Shown here piece by piece: positions 15,574 to 23,155 of a stretch of 64,000 nt of DNA. The stretch's first letter is position 1. Every line of letters starts with the position of its first letter. Position numbers and translations under genes: made by a program. The notes below the pieces were generated by a model. The model was not told where the DNA came from and ran no database searches. It saw only the letters and a list, made by a program, of their open reading frames with translations. Origin of the DNA: CAZMSD01 sp964568855 (GTDB lineage: Bacteria > CAIWAD01); the NCBI GenBank assembly GCA_964568855.1, contig CAZMSD010000006.1, positions 62,001 through 126,000 of the forward strand, in the 5' to 3' direction.

Positions 15574-18021
15574 CTAGCGGGCCAGGATCATCTTGCGCGT
15601 CTCGGAGCGCCCCAGGGCCTCGAGGCGGTAGAAGTACACGCCGCTGGCCAGGCCGCTCGCGTCGAAGGTCGTCCGGTGGCGACCCGCGCCGCGGTAACCG
15701 TCTTCGAGCACGGCCACCCGCTCGCCCAGGATGCTGTAGACGCTCAGCTCGACCCGGGCGCCGCGCTCCAGCGTGTAGGCGATCTCGGTGCTCGGATTGA
15801 AGGGATTGGGGAAGTTCTGGGCCAGCTCGAATGAGGCTGGCACCGGAGCCTGCTCCACGTCCAGGAAGTTGATCAACTCGAGTTCCGCGTAGTTCCCGAT
15901 ATCCGCGGGATCGACGTGCAACACGCCGGTGCAGGGCTCTTCGCCTTCCTCTACGGCGTTGTCGAAATCGAAGCGGTAATACAGCGAGGGCCTGCCCGTG
16001 TCCTCGGGGAAGTGGAAGCCCAGCAGGCAGTCGTAGAGGGGCAGCTCGTAGTAGGACAGGTAGCCGTTGAACTTGGTGGCCGTCCACTGGTCCAGCACTC
16101 CGTCCCAGCCGTTCACGCCGATATAGCCGCCGCCGGTATGCACGGTGCATCCCATCTCCGTGTAGGCGCCCACGCCGATCTCGTCCATCGCGTCGTAGTG
16201 GAAGGAAATCTTCTCGAGCTGCACGTCGTAGGGACTCTCGTTGAGCAGGTGGATCGGGTCGATCCACTGGCAGCTGTCCAGGGGCACCTCGTCCCCGCAC
16301 CAGGAATCGGCGTACCACTTGTACCAGCGCGAGGTCTGCGCCAGGCCCACGCGACCCTCGGTGTTCCAGGGTGTGCCGTCGTGCGGCGGGACCTCGTCCA
16401 CGGAGATGCGTTGGTAGACGACGTTGTTGAGCGTCTCCTCGCATTCGTCCTGGGGCAGCCCGCCGGGACATGTGTCCTCGATCCACTGCAGGTGCAGGTA
16501 GCCGTCCACCACCGAAGCCAGCGTGTGCCAGCTCTCGCTAAGGCAGTCCCCCGAATCGCAGCCGGGCGTGGGCGTGTTGGTCACGTTGACCGGCTCGCCC
16601 CAGGTCTCGCCGTTGTCGGCCGAGCAGGAGACGTAGATCTCGCCGTTGGGGTAGACGCTCTGGTTGGCGTCCACGAAGCTGGTCGTGTCGTCCGCCGAAT
16701 ACTGGTTCCAGGCACAATAGAAGTAACCGGTCTCAGAGTCGATGCCGAAACTGGGGCGGTCCTGACGCTGGCGCCAGGCGCCGGCGTCGACCCAGCTCGG
16801 GTCGTCCTCGCCCAGGATGGCGTTGCTGCCCCAGACGTGGCTCCAGGTGCCCGCGTCGTAGTTGTGGTGCCAGATCTGCCCGCGGCCCAGGTTCCAGTGC
16901 ATGTAGACGAACTGCGCCGTGTCGTCCTCGGCCCAGAAGATATGCAGGGTGTCGGTCCACTGCGGGCCGCCGGTGTAGGTCAGGTGCAGGTTCTCGTCCT
17001 CGGTATAGTCGAAGATCCCGTCCACGTCGCAGTAACCGCGCTGGCCGTAGGCGCCGAAGGGCACGTCGTCGTTGTCCGGGCCGAAGTGCGTCACGTTGAT
17101 CGAATTGCCGGCGTCGATCTCCTGGGCCACGTCGTAGTCCTCGGCGAGGAACATCCTGATGTCGTGGTGGATCTGGATGCCGATGAATCCTTCGCCCATG
17201 TCGTAGGGCATGTCTTCGTAGGGGGTCTTCTCGTGATACACGGCTGCCACGCGGCTGCCGGTGGAGCTGGCCACGGGAATGGCGGCCAGCGCCTCGCTGT
17301 TGTCCGTCAATTCCTGGCACTCGCCGTCCCAGATCATGCCGTCGGAGCTGGCCCGGTAGAAGAGCGAATTGGGCCACTGGCTGTCGGAAGTGCCGTAGCT
17401 GATCGAGTGTACGCGGTCCTCGGTGTCCACCGTGATGTGCGGCCAGAGCACGTCGATGCCGCATTCGCCCTGGATCATGTTGAAGGCCAGGGTGCAGCCG
17501 CCGAAGTCCACGCCGAACCAGGACACGGCGGGCGACGAAGTGTGATTGCCCACCACGCCGCTGTTGGGCGCCAGGCCGTTGCCCGGGGCGGGGCCGGTCA
17601 CGTCGTGGGTCGTGTATCCGCTGTGCTGGTCCAGCACGTTCAGGGGTCCCGTGAGGAGCAGGTCGGGATCGACGCACCAGGCCTGCACCCGGCGGTTCGC
17701 ACCGGGATCGGCGCCGCCCATGAAGGAGCCGTGAACCACGCCGTCGGAGGAGACCGCCAGCATCTTGTTCTGCGTGCCGTTGGACTGGTAGTCGTAGCGC
17801 GTCGTTCCCACTACCACCAGATCGCCCAGGGGCTCGTCCGTTCGCGGGGCGCTGTCGCCCACCTTGACGGCGTGGACCTGGTCGTAGCCGTCCACGATGG
17901 CGGCAGCTGCTTCATTCGGGACCCGCGGTTTGGCTTGGTTGTGCAACCCGTCCGCGGTTCCCGCCGTGGCGGCGGAACAAAGAACAAGGCTGCAGACAAC
18001 CAGTGTCAGTGTTTTGCTCAT
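15574..18021 (-). CDS. secreted Asp-box (sialidase-like propeller) protein with C-terminal sorting domain
   Basis: 815 residues. I place the start at 18021 (MSKTLTLVVCSLVLCSAATAG, a signal peptide) because GGAG lies 6 nt upstream; the longer in-frame reading to 18102 lacks this. The middle contains repeated beta-rich blades and one clear Asp-box (SADNGETWGEP), as in BNR/sialidase-type propellers, plus several WNxYS/WIED-like strands. The catalytic arginine triad of sialidases is not obvious, so enzymatic activity is unproven. The last ~85 residues contain QNFPNPFNPSTEIAYTLERG and end KMILAR, a type IX-like sorting domain. Its 5' end faces trxB across a hairpin-rich divergent region. Confidence 0.8.
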   Translation of the reverse strand: MSKTLTLVVCSLVLCSAATAGTADGLHNQAKPRVPNEAAAAIVDGYDQVHAVKVGDSAPRTDEPLGDLVVVGTTRYDYQSNGTQNKMLAVSSDGVVHGSFMGGADPGANRRVQAWCVDPDLLLTGPLNVLDQHSGYTTHDVTGPAPGNGLAPNSGVVGNHTSSPAVSWFGVDFGGCTLAFNMIQGECGIDVLWPHITVDTEDRVHSISYGTSDSQWPNSLFYRASSDGMIWDGECQELTDNSEALAAIPVASSTGSRVAAVYHEKTPYEDMPYDMGEGFIGIQIHHDIRMFLAEDYDVAQEIDAGNSINVTHFGPDNDDVPFGAYGQRGYCDVDGIFDYTEDENLHLTYTGGPQWTDTLHIFWAEDDTAQFVYMHWNLGRGQIWHHNYDAGTWSHVWGSNAILGEDDPSWVDAGAWRQRQDRPSFGIDSETGYFYCAWNQYSADDTTSFVDANQSVYPNGEIYVSCSADNGETWGEPVNVTNTPTPGCDSGDCLSESWHTLASVVDGYLHLQWIEDTCPGGLPQDECEETLNNVVYQRISVDEVPPHDGTPWNTEGRVGLAQTSRWYKWYADSWCGDEVPLDSCQWIDPIHLLNESPYDVQLEKISFHYDAMDEIGVGAYTEMGCTVHTGGGYIGVNGWDGVLDQWTATKFNGYLSYYELPLYDCLLGFHFPEDTGRPSLYYRFDFDNAVEEGEEPCTGVLHVDPADIGNYAELELINFLDVEQAPVPASFELAQNFPNPFNPSTEIAYTLERGARVELSVYSILGERVAVLEDGYRGAGRHRTTFDASGLASGVYFYRLEALGRSETRKMILAR

Positions 18022-18158
18022 CTTCTGCTCCATACTTGTTATAACATGCAACGTGGGTTCAGGCTGGACCATTATTGTAAGCAGTTTGTGACGCAAGATC
18101 AAATCTTTTTGTAATCTAAAGTGATGCTCAGGAGCCGTTATTAGATTATCCGGAGGAG

Positions 18159-18186
18159 GGAGTTTACCGGCGCGCCGGTAAACTCC
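18159..18186. repeat. perfect 14-bp-arm inverted repeat
   Basis: GGAGTTTACCGGCG is followed immediately by its exact complement. It lies in a divergent region, so a simple terminator role is not expected. It may be an operator, or a leader structure of trxB. Confidence 0.6.
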
Positions 18187-18188
18187 AA

Positions 18189-18231
18189 CCGACCCTCACC
18201 GGATCGGCGTAGCCGGTTCGGTGAGGGTCGG
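18189..18231. repeat. 43-nt stem-loop with 13-bp perfect outer stem
   Basis: CCGACCCTCACCG (18189-18201) pairs with CGGTGAGGGTCGG (18219-18231). The inner 17 nt also partly pair (GGC-gta-GCC). It lies 3 nt after the preceding perfect palindrome, about 140 nt upstream of trxB. Confidence 0.6.
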
Positions 18232-18372
18232 CCTTGGCCGACCAGCCATCCTTAGCCATATTGTATCACCTGATTCGGCCGGTTCATTTGCAGCCGGCCG
18301 GCATGGTGGGTCCGGGCTCATCGGCCCGAAGGGGAACCCGAACCTTCAGCCAGAAAACGAAGGACGCCGACC

Positions 18373-19308
18373 ATGGAACGACACCGTCGAGTATTGATCA
18401 TGGGCGGTGGGCCCGCCGGGCTGACCGCCGCCTTGTACGCCGCCCGCGCCGGCCTTAGGCCCTTGCTGGTAGAGGGCATGCAGCCGGGGGGACAACTGAC
18501 CATCACCACCGACGTGGAGAACTTCCCCGGCTTTCCCGATGGGGTACTGGGCCCCGAGCTGATCGACCGGGCGCACCGCCAGGCGGAACGCTTCGGCACC
18601 GAATTCCTGATGGCCACGGTGGAATCCGCGGACCTGGGCCGCCGGCCCTTCGGATTGACGATCGACGGCGAGGAATACAACGCGGAAACCCTGATCATCG
18701 CCACCGGCGCCAGCGCCCGCCTGCTGGGGATCAAGGGTGAAGAAGCGCTGATGGGGCACGGAGTCAGCGCCTGCGCCACCTGCGACGGCTTCTTCTTCAA
18801 GGACCGCGAGATCTGCGTGATCGGCGGCGGAGACAGCGCCCTGGAGGAAGCCACCTTCCTGACCACATTCGCCAGCAAGGTGACCCTGATCCATCGCCGC
18901 GACGAGTTTCGCGGTTCGCCGTTCATGGTGCAGAAGGCCCGCCGGAACGAGAAGGTGGAATTCCTGCTCAGCAAGCGTCCCCTGGAATTCCTGGGCGATC
19001 CCCAGCAGAAGGGGCTCGAAGCGGTCCTGCTGGAGGATACCGGCTCGGGCAAGCGCAGCAGCCTGTCAGTCGACGGCGCCTTCGTGGCCATCGGACATGA
19101 ACCCAACACGGGATTGTTCAGGGGCGCTCTTAAGATGGACGAGACCGGCTACCTGATCTGCCGGGGCCGGAGCACGGCCACCAACGTAGAGGGCGTGTTC
19201 GCAGCCGGGGATGTGGCGGATTCGCGCTATCGCCAGGCCATCACCGCGGCTGGCTCGGGTTGCGCCGCCGCGCTGGACGCCCAGCACTTCCTGGATCGAA
19301 ACTCCTGA
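18373..19308 (+). CDS. trxB: thioredoxin reductase
   Basis: 311 residues, low-molecular-weight type. FAD-binding GGGPAG is at 11-16, the redox-active CATC at 134-137 (ACATCDG), the NADPH-binding GGGDSALEEA loop follows, and a C-terminal FAD motif GVFAAGDVAD. It reduces thioredoxin with NADPH in the cytoplasm. It is not the bacillithiol disulfide reductase type, because the CxxC is in the TrxB position. It heads a plus-strand run into an MBL-fold gene and the nuo cluster. Confidence 0.95.
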   Translation: MERHRRVLIMGGGPAGLTAALYAARAGLRPLLVEGMQPGGQLTITTDVENFPGFPDGVLGPELIDRAHRQAERFGTEFLMATVESADLGRRPFGLTIDGEEYNAETLIIATGASARLLGIKGEEALMGHGVSACATCDGFFFKDREICVIGGGDSALEEATFLTTFASKVTLIHRRDEFRGSPFMVQKARRNEKVEFLLSKRPLEFLGDPQQKGLEAVLLEDTGSGKRSSLSVDGAFVAIGHEPNTGLFRGALKMDETGYLICRGRSTATNVEGVFAAGDVADSRYRQAITAAGSGCAAALDAQHFLDRNS

Positions 19309-19374
19309 GACCGACCCCGGCCTGCGTCCGAAGTCCTTGAAACAGCTCCCACAGGCGCATAAGGTTCCCGGCAG

Positions 19375-20232
19375 ATGACGATCGGCGATTATCAGCTCAA
19401 TACGATGGAATTTGGCCGTTTCCGCCTGGACGGCGGCGCCATGTTCGGCGTGGTGCCCAAGACTCTCTGGGAGAAGGTCGCGCCGGCCGACGAACGGAAC
19501 AGGGTCCGGCTGGCCCTGCGCTGCCTGCTGATCCGCGGAGGCGGAAAAGTCATCCTCGTGGACGCGGGACTGGGAGACAAGGATCCCGAATCCTTCCGCC
19601 GGATCTTCGCCGTGGAGAACGATCCCCAGGACATCGATCGCTGCCTGGCCGCCCATGGCCTGGGCCGCGGGGAGGTCACGGACCTGATTCTCAGCCACCT
19701 GCACTTCGACCACGGCGGAGGCGCGGTGCGTCGCGGCGAGTCCGGTGACCTGGAGCCCGCGTTTCCGAATGCCGTGCATCACATCCAGCGCCGGCAGTGG
19801 GAATGGGCCTTCGATCCCAGCCCGCGCGACCGGGCCAGTTACCTGAAGCAGAACCTGGAGCCGCTGCGCTCGACCCGGCTCAACCTGGTGGAAGGGGAGG
19901 CCGAGCCCCTCCCGGGAATTGAGCTGTTGCCGGTGGACGGCCACAGCCCCGGCATGCAGCTGGTGCATGTCTTCAGCGCCGGCTCCGGGGGCGAGACGGG
20001 CGCGGTCTATTGCGCCGACCTGGTTCCCACGGCCGCGCATCTGCCCTTGCCCTGGGTCATGGCCTACGATCTGGATCCCCTGCGCAGCATCGAAGAGAAG
20101 AGAAAATTGTATGACCGCTTCGCCGACGCCAGGACATGGCTGATTTTCGAGCACGATCCGCGTCTTGCGGCCGTGCGGATCCGCATGGGCGCAAAGCAGC
20201 CGGAGGTGCTGGAAAGCCGGGAAGCCCTGTGA
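19375..20232 (+). CDS. metallo-beta-lactamase fold hydrolase
   Basis: 285 residues. The metal site HLHFDH (H108, H110, D112, H113) lies within LILSHLHFDHGGG, a later histidine in VDGHSPGM, an aspartate in VYCADLVPTAAH and a final FEHD. This order fits the MBL superfamily, lactonase/AttM-like branch. The substrate cannot be read from sequence; it may be a lactone or thioester. It sits 66 nt after trxB and 100 nt before nuoE. Confidence 0.82.
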   Translation: MTIGDYQLNTMEFGRFRLDGGAMFGVVPKTLWEKVAPADERNRVRLALRCLLIRGGGKVILVDAGLGDKDPESFRRIFAVENDPQDIDRCLAAHGLGRGEVTDLILSHLHFDHGGGAVRRGESGDLEPAFPNAVHHIQRRQWEWAFDPSPRDRASYLKQNLEPLRSTRLNLVEGEAEPLPGIELLPVDGHSPGMQLVHVFSAGSGGETGAVYCADLVPTAAHLPLPWVMAYDLDPLRSIEEKRKLYDRFADARTWLIFEHDPRLAAVRIRMGAKQPEVLESREAL

Positions 20233-20332
20233 TCGGCCCTGTTTTGAATGCAGGCAGGGGACTTGTAACTTGAGCTGATGATTCTTTAACAAGCTGGTTA
20301 ACAGGAATCAACCAGCCTTCATACGGTGTCAC

Positions 20333-20821
20333 ATGCCTTTCCGCTTCACCGAAAACGAACTGCGGGAAATAGATCAGATTTTGAACCGCTATCCGGATCG
20401 TCGCAGCGGAATGCTGCCGCTTCTGCACCTGGCGCAGGAGCGCGAAGGTTGGATCAGCCCCGGAGTCGTCGAAGAAGTGGCCCGGGTGCTCGAGGTCTCC
20501 AGTCTGCACGTCTCGGACGTGGTTTCATTTTATACGATGTTTCACCGCCGTCCTTTGGGCCGGCACCTGGTCAGCGTCTGCCGCACCCTGAGTTGCCACG
20601 TGCTGGGAGGCGAGGAGATCCTGCGGCATCTTCAGAGCCGGCTGCGTCTTGGTGATCGCGAGACGGGAACGGATCCCGAGGGCCTGTTCACGCTCGAAAC
20701 GGTGGAATGCCTGGGTGACTGCGGAGCCGCCCCGGTGGTGATGATCGACGGAACCTACCACGAAAACATGACGGTGAAGCGCCTGGAGCAGGAGCTCTCG
20801 AAACTGGAAACGGAATCCTGA
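20333..20821 (+). CDS. nuoE: NADH-quinone oxidoreductase subunit E (24-kDa, 2Fe-2S)
   Basis: 162 residues. A thioredoxin-like fold with ligands C83/C88 (CRTLSC) and C126/C130 (CLGDC) for the N1a-type [2Fe-2S] cluster. An N-terminal helical part contains MLPLLHLAQEREGWI and SFYTMF, both typical. It pairs with NuoF in the NADH-oxidising module. A GTGTCAC word (20326-20332) directly abuts the ATG and replaces any recognisable SD, which is odd for a highly expressed gene. It is 14 nt from nuoF. Confidence 0.95.
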   Translation: MPFRFTENELREIDQILNRYPDRRSGMLPLLHLAQEREGWISPGVVEEVARVLEVSSLHVSDVVSFYTMFHRRPLGRHLVSVCRTLSCHVLGGEEILRHLQSRLRLGDRETGTDPEGLFTLETVECLGDCGAAPVVMIDGTYHENMTVKRLEQELSKLETES

Positions 20822-20835
20822 AAGGTCGGGCGGCG

Positions 20836-22086
20836 ATGGCGGAGTTCATCTGTTTTCCTTCCCTGGCCTCAGAGAACAGGTTAAACCTCGATTCCTACAT
20901 GGACTCCGGCGGCTATGGAACCCTGCGGCGCGCGCTGGAAGAACACTCGCCCGAGGACCTGGTGGGCCTGGTCAAGGCTTCGGGACTGCGCGGGCGGGGA
21001 GGCGCCGGCTTTCCCACCGGCATGAAATGGGGCTTCCTGCCCCAGGACGGCCGCAAGCCGGTCTACCTGGTCTGCAACGCCGATGAAGGCGAGCCGGGAA
21101 CCTTCAAGGACCGCGAGATTCTGCTCAAGGCCCCCCACCAGCTGATCGAGGGCATGCTGATCACCGCCAGGGCCATCGGTTGCAGCACGGCCTACATCTA
21201 CGTCCGCGGCGAGTTCCGGCGCGAGACTGCGGCCGTGGAAGCGGCCCTCCGCGAGGCGCGGGAGGCCGGACTGCTGGGAAACAACATCCTCGGCCGGGGC
21301 CTGGACGTGGAGATCCACGTGCACCGGGGCGCGGGCGCCTACGTCTGCGGCGAGGAGACTGCCCTGCTCAACTCCATCGAGGGCCGGCGCGGCCTGCCGC
21401 GCACCAAGCCCCCCTTTCCCGCGGTGGTGGGCCTCTACGGCTGCCCCACGATCATCAACAACGTGGAGACCCTGGCCGCGGTTGCGCCCATCGTCGAACA
21501 CGGCGCCGAGTGGTACCGGAACCTGGGGACCTCGCAGAGCGCGGGCACCAAGCTCTTTTCCATCAGCGGACACGTAGCCCGGCCGGGCGTCTACGAGCTG
21601 CCCCTGGGCACTCCCTTCATGGACTTCTTCGAGGGCGACTGCGGGGGCGTGAAAAACGGCCGGGGACTGAAGGCCGTGATCCCCGGCGGTTCCTCCACGC
21701 CCATGCTCGACGCAAAGGGAGCGCGCAGCCTGGAGCTCAGCTACGAAAGCTGCGAGGAGCACGGAACCATGCTCGGTTCGGGAGCGATCATCGTCCTCGA
21801 TGAGAGCGTGAGCATCCCCCGGGCCCTGCAGAACATGGCCCGATTCTATGCGCACGAGAGCTGCGGCCAATGCACGCCCTGCCGCGAGGGCACCCACTGG
21901 ATCAAGCTGATCGTGGACCGCATCGTGGCCGGCGAAGGGAAGAAGTCGGACCTGGGCCTGCTGCTGGACATCTGCCGGCACATCTCCTTCCGCACCATCT
22001 GCGCCCTGGGCGACGCGGCGGTTGGTCCGGTGAAATCCGCCGTGGAAAGCTTCCGGCCCGAGTTCGAGGCACTGATGACGGATTGA
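20836..22086 (+). CDS. nuoF: NADH-quinone oxidoreductase subunit F (51-kDa, FMN/NADH site)
   Basis: 416 residues. The FMN/NADH-binding GRGGAGFPTG begins at 53, followed by CNADEGEPGTFKDR and AGAYVCGEETALLNSIEG. The [4Fe-4S] N3 ligands are C343, C346, C349 (ESCGQCTPCREG) and C389. It accepts hydride from NADH for complex I. All catalytic residues are intact, in contrast to the RnfC-like protein at 42451-43806, which has the same fold ancestry but lost these motifs. NuoG is not present next door. Confidence 0.96.
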   Translation: MAEFICFPSLASENRLNLDSYMDSGGYGTLRRALEEHSPEDLVGLVKASGLRGRGGAGFPTGMKWGFLPQDGRKPVYLVCNADEGEPGTFKDREILLKAPHQLIEGMLITARAIGCSTAYIYVRGEFRRETAAVEAALREAREAGLLGNNILGRGLDVEIHVHRGAGAYVCGEETALLNSIEGRRGLPRTKPPFPAVVGLYGCPTIINNVETLAAVAPIVEHGAEWYRNLGTSQSAGTKLFSISGHVARPGVYELPLGTPFMDFFEGDCGGVKNGRGLKAVIPGGSSTPMLDAKGARSLELSYESCEEHGTMLGSGAIIVLDESVSIPRALQNMARFYAHESCGQCTPCREGTHWIKLIVDRIVAGEGKKSDLGLLLDICRHISFRTICALGDAAVGPVKSAVESFRPEFEALMTD

Positions 22087-22135
22087 AACCCGGCGGCCTT
22101 GTCCGCCAGGTAGAACGCGTAAAACGAGAGGACGC

Positions 22136-22783
22136 TTGAAGATCCTGATCTTCATCCTGCTGTCCCTGGTCACTATCGGTGGCGCCATCATGGTGGTGGC
22201 GCGCAAAAGCCCGGTGGATTCGGTGCTCTACCTGCTGCTGACCATGGTCTCCCTGGCGGGACACTACGTCATGCTCAAGGCTCCCTTCCTGGCGGCGGTG
22301 CAGATCATCGTCTACGCGGGAGCGGTGGTGGTGCTCTTCCTGTTCGTAATCATGCTGTTGAACCTGCGCCGCGAGCGGATCCTGGCGCGCAAGCTGCCCA
22401 AGGGTCGCTGGCGCTATGCACTGGCCGGGGTGGCGGTGATGCTGGTGCTGACCGGCCTTTTCCGGGCGGGCGCGGGCTGGATCGAAAGCTCCGCCGATCC
22501 CGCCGCGCTGGCGGGTCCCGGAACGGTGGAGATCCTGGGCCTGGACCTGTTCCAGCGCTGGGTCTATCCCTTCGAGCTCACCAGCGTGCTGCTGCTGGCC
22601 GCCATGGTGGGCGCCGTGGTGCTCACGCGGAGGACGGGGACGCTGCGCGCGGAAACCGCTGGTGCGCCGGAGGTCGCCGACGCGCTGGATGAAGCCCCCG
22701 CCCGGACCGGAGGATCAGCCGGAAAACAAGGGGCAGCCGGGGGGATTCCGCCCGCCGCCGAAAACTCCAGCGAGGAGAACTGA
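22136..22783 (+). CDS. nuoJ: NADH-quinone oxidoreductase subunit J
   Basis: 215 residues, TTG start with GAGAGG upstream. Five membrane segments are visible (from ILIFILLSLVTIGGAIMVV; AAVQIIVYAGAVVVLFLFVIMLL is the conserved TM3 with its pi-bulge). A hydrophilic tail of about 45 residues (Ala/Gly/Pro-rich) follows the last helix and is longer than usual. It is a membrane-arm subunit in the proton path. The stop overlaps the nuoK start (TGATG). Confidence 0.93.
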   Translation: MKILIFILLSLVTIGGAIMVVARKSPVDSVLYLLLTMVSLAGHYVMLKAPFLAAVQIIVYAGAVVVLFLFVIMLLNLRRERILARKLPKGRWRYALAGVAVMLVLTGLFRAGAGWIESSADPAALAGPGTVEILGLDLFQRWVYPFELTSVLLLAAMVGAVVLTRRTGTLRAETAGAPEVADALDEAPARTGGSAGKQGAAGGIPPAAENSSEEN

Positions 22784-23085
22784 TGCCGGGAGTCAACCAC
22801 TACCTCCTGCTGGCCCTGCTGCTCTTCGGCATCGGGGTCGCCGGAGTGCTGGTGCGCCGCAACATGCTGGTGGTGCTGATGTCCATCGAGCTGATGCTCA
22901 ACGCAGTCAACCTGCTGCTGGTGAGTTTCTCCCATTTCAACGGAAACCTGGCCGGACAGGCCTTCGCTTTTTTCTCGATGACCGTAGCCGCGGCCGAGGT
23001 GGCCGTGGGGCTGTCCATCGTGGTTCTGATCTACCGCTGGCTGGGCGCCACGGACATTGACGGCCTGCGCCTGTTCAGGCACTGA
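22783..23085 (+). CDS. nuoK: NADH-quinone oxidoreductase subunit K
   Basis: 100 residues, three membrane helices, standard size. Two buried glutamates needed for proton transfer are recognisable: MSIELMLNAVNL (TM2) and AAAEVAVGLSIV (TM3). It is translationally coupled to nuoJ by a 1-nt overlap and precedes nuoL by 70 nt. Confidence 0.96.
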   Translation: MPGVNHYLLLALLLFGIGVAGVLVRRNMLVVLMSIELMLNAVNLLLVSFSHFNGNLAGQAFAFFSMTVAAAEVAVGLSIVVLIYRWLGATDIDGLRLFRH

Positions 23086-23155
23086 GCAGGGCGGCTAAGG
23101 GCGAAGCAGACTCTCCGCCCGCGCGCGTGAGACCGACTGAAGGCTCGAAGGAAGA

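Larger units (their letters stand above)
18022..18372. other. divergent intergenic region with stem-loop cluster
   Basis: About 350 nt between the secreted-protein gene (minus) and trxB (plus). It holds two long perfect inverted repeats at 18159-18231, a short CGGCC/GGCCG palindrome at 18229-18240, a GTATCAC word at 18263-18269, and further GCCGGCC-rich symmetry at about 18290-18300. No ORF with a credible start. A promoter for each flanking gene is expected but not clearly visible. Confidence 0.5.

Noticed and set aside
15916..18114. 732-codon open frame on the plus strand opposite the Asp-box protein
   Set aside because: Same antisense artefact; the minus-strand frame is clearly the real gene.
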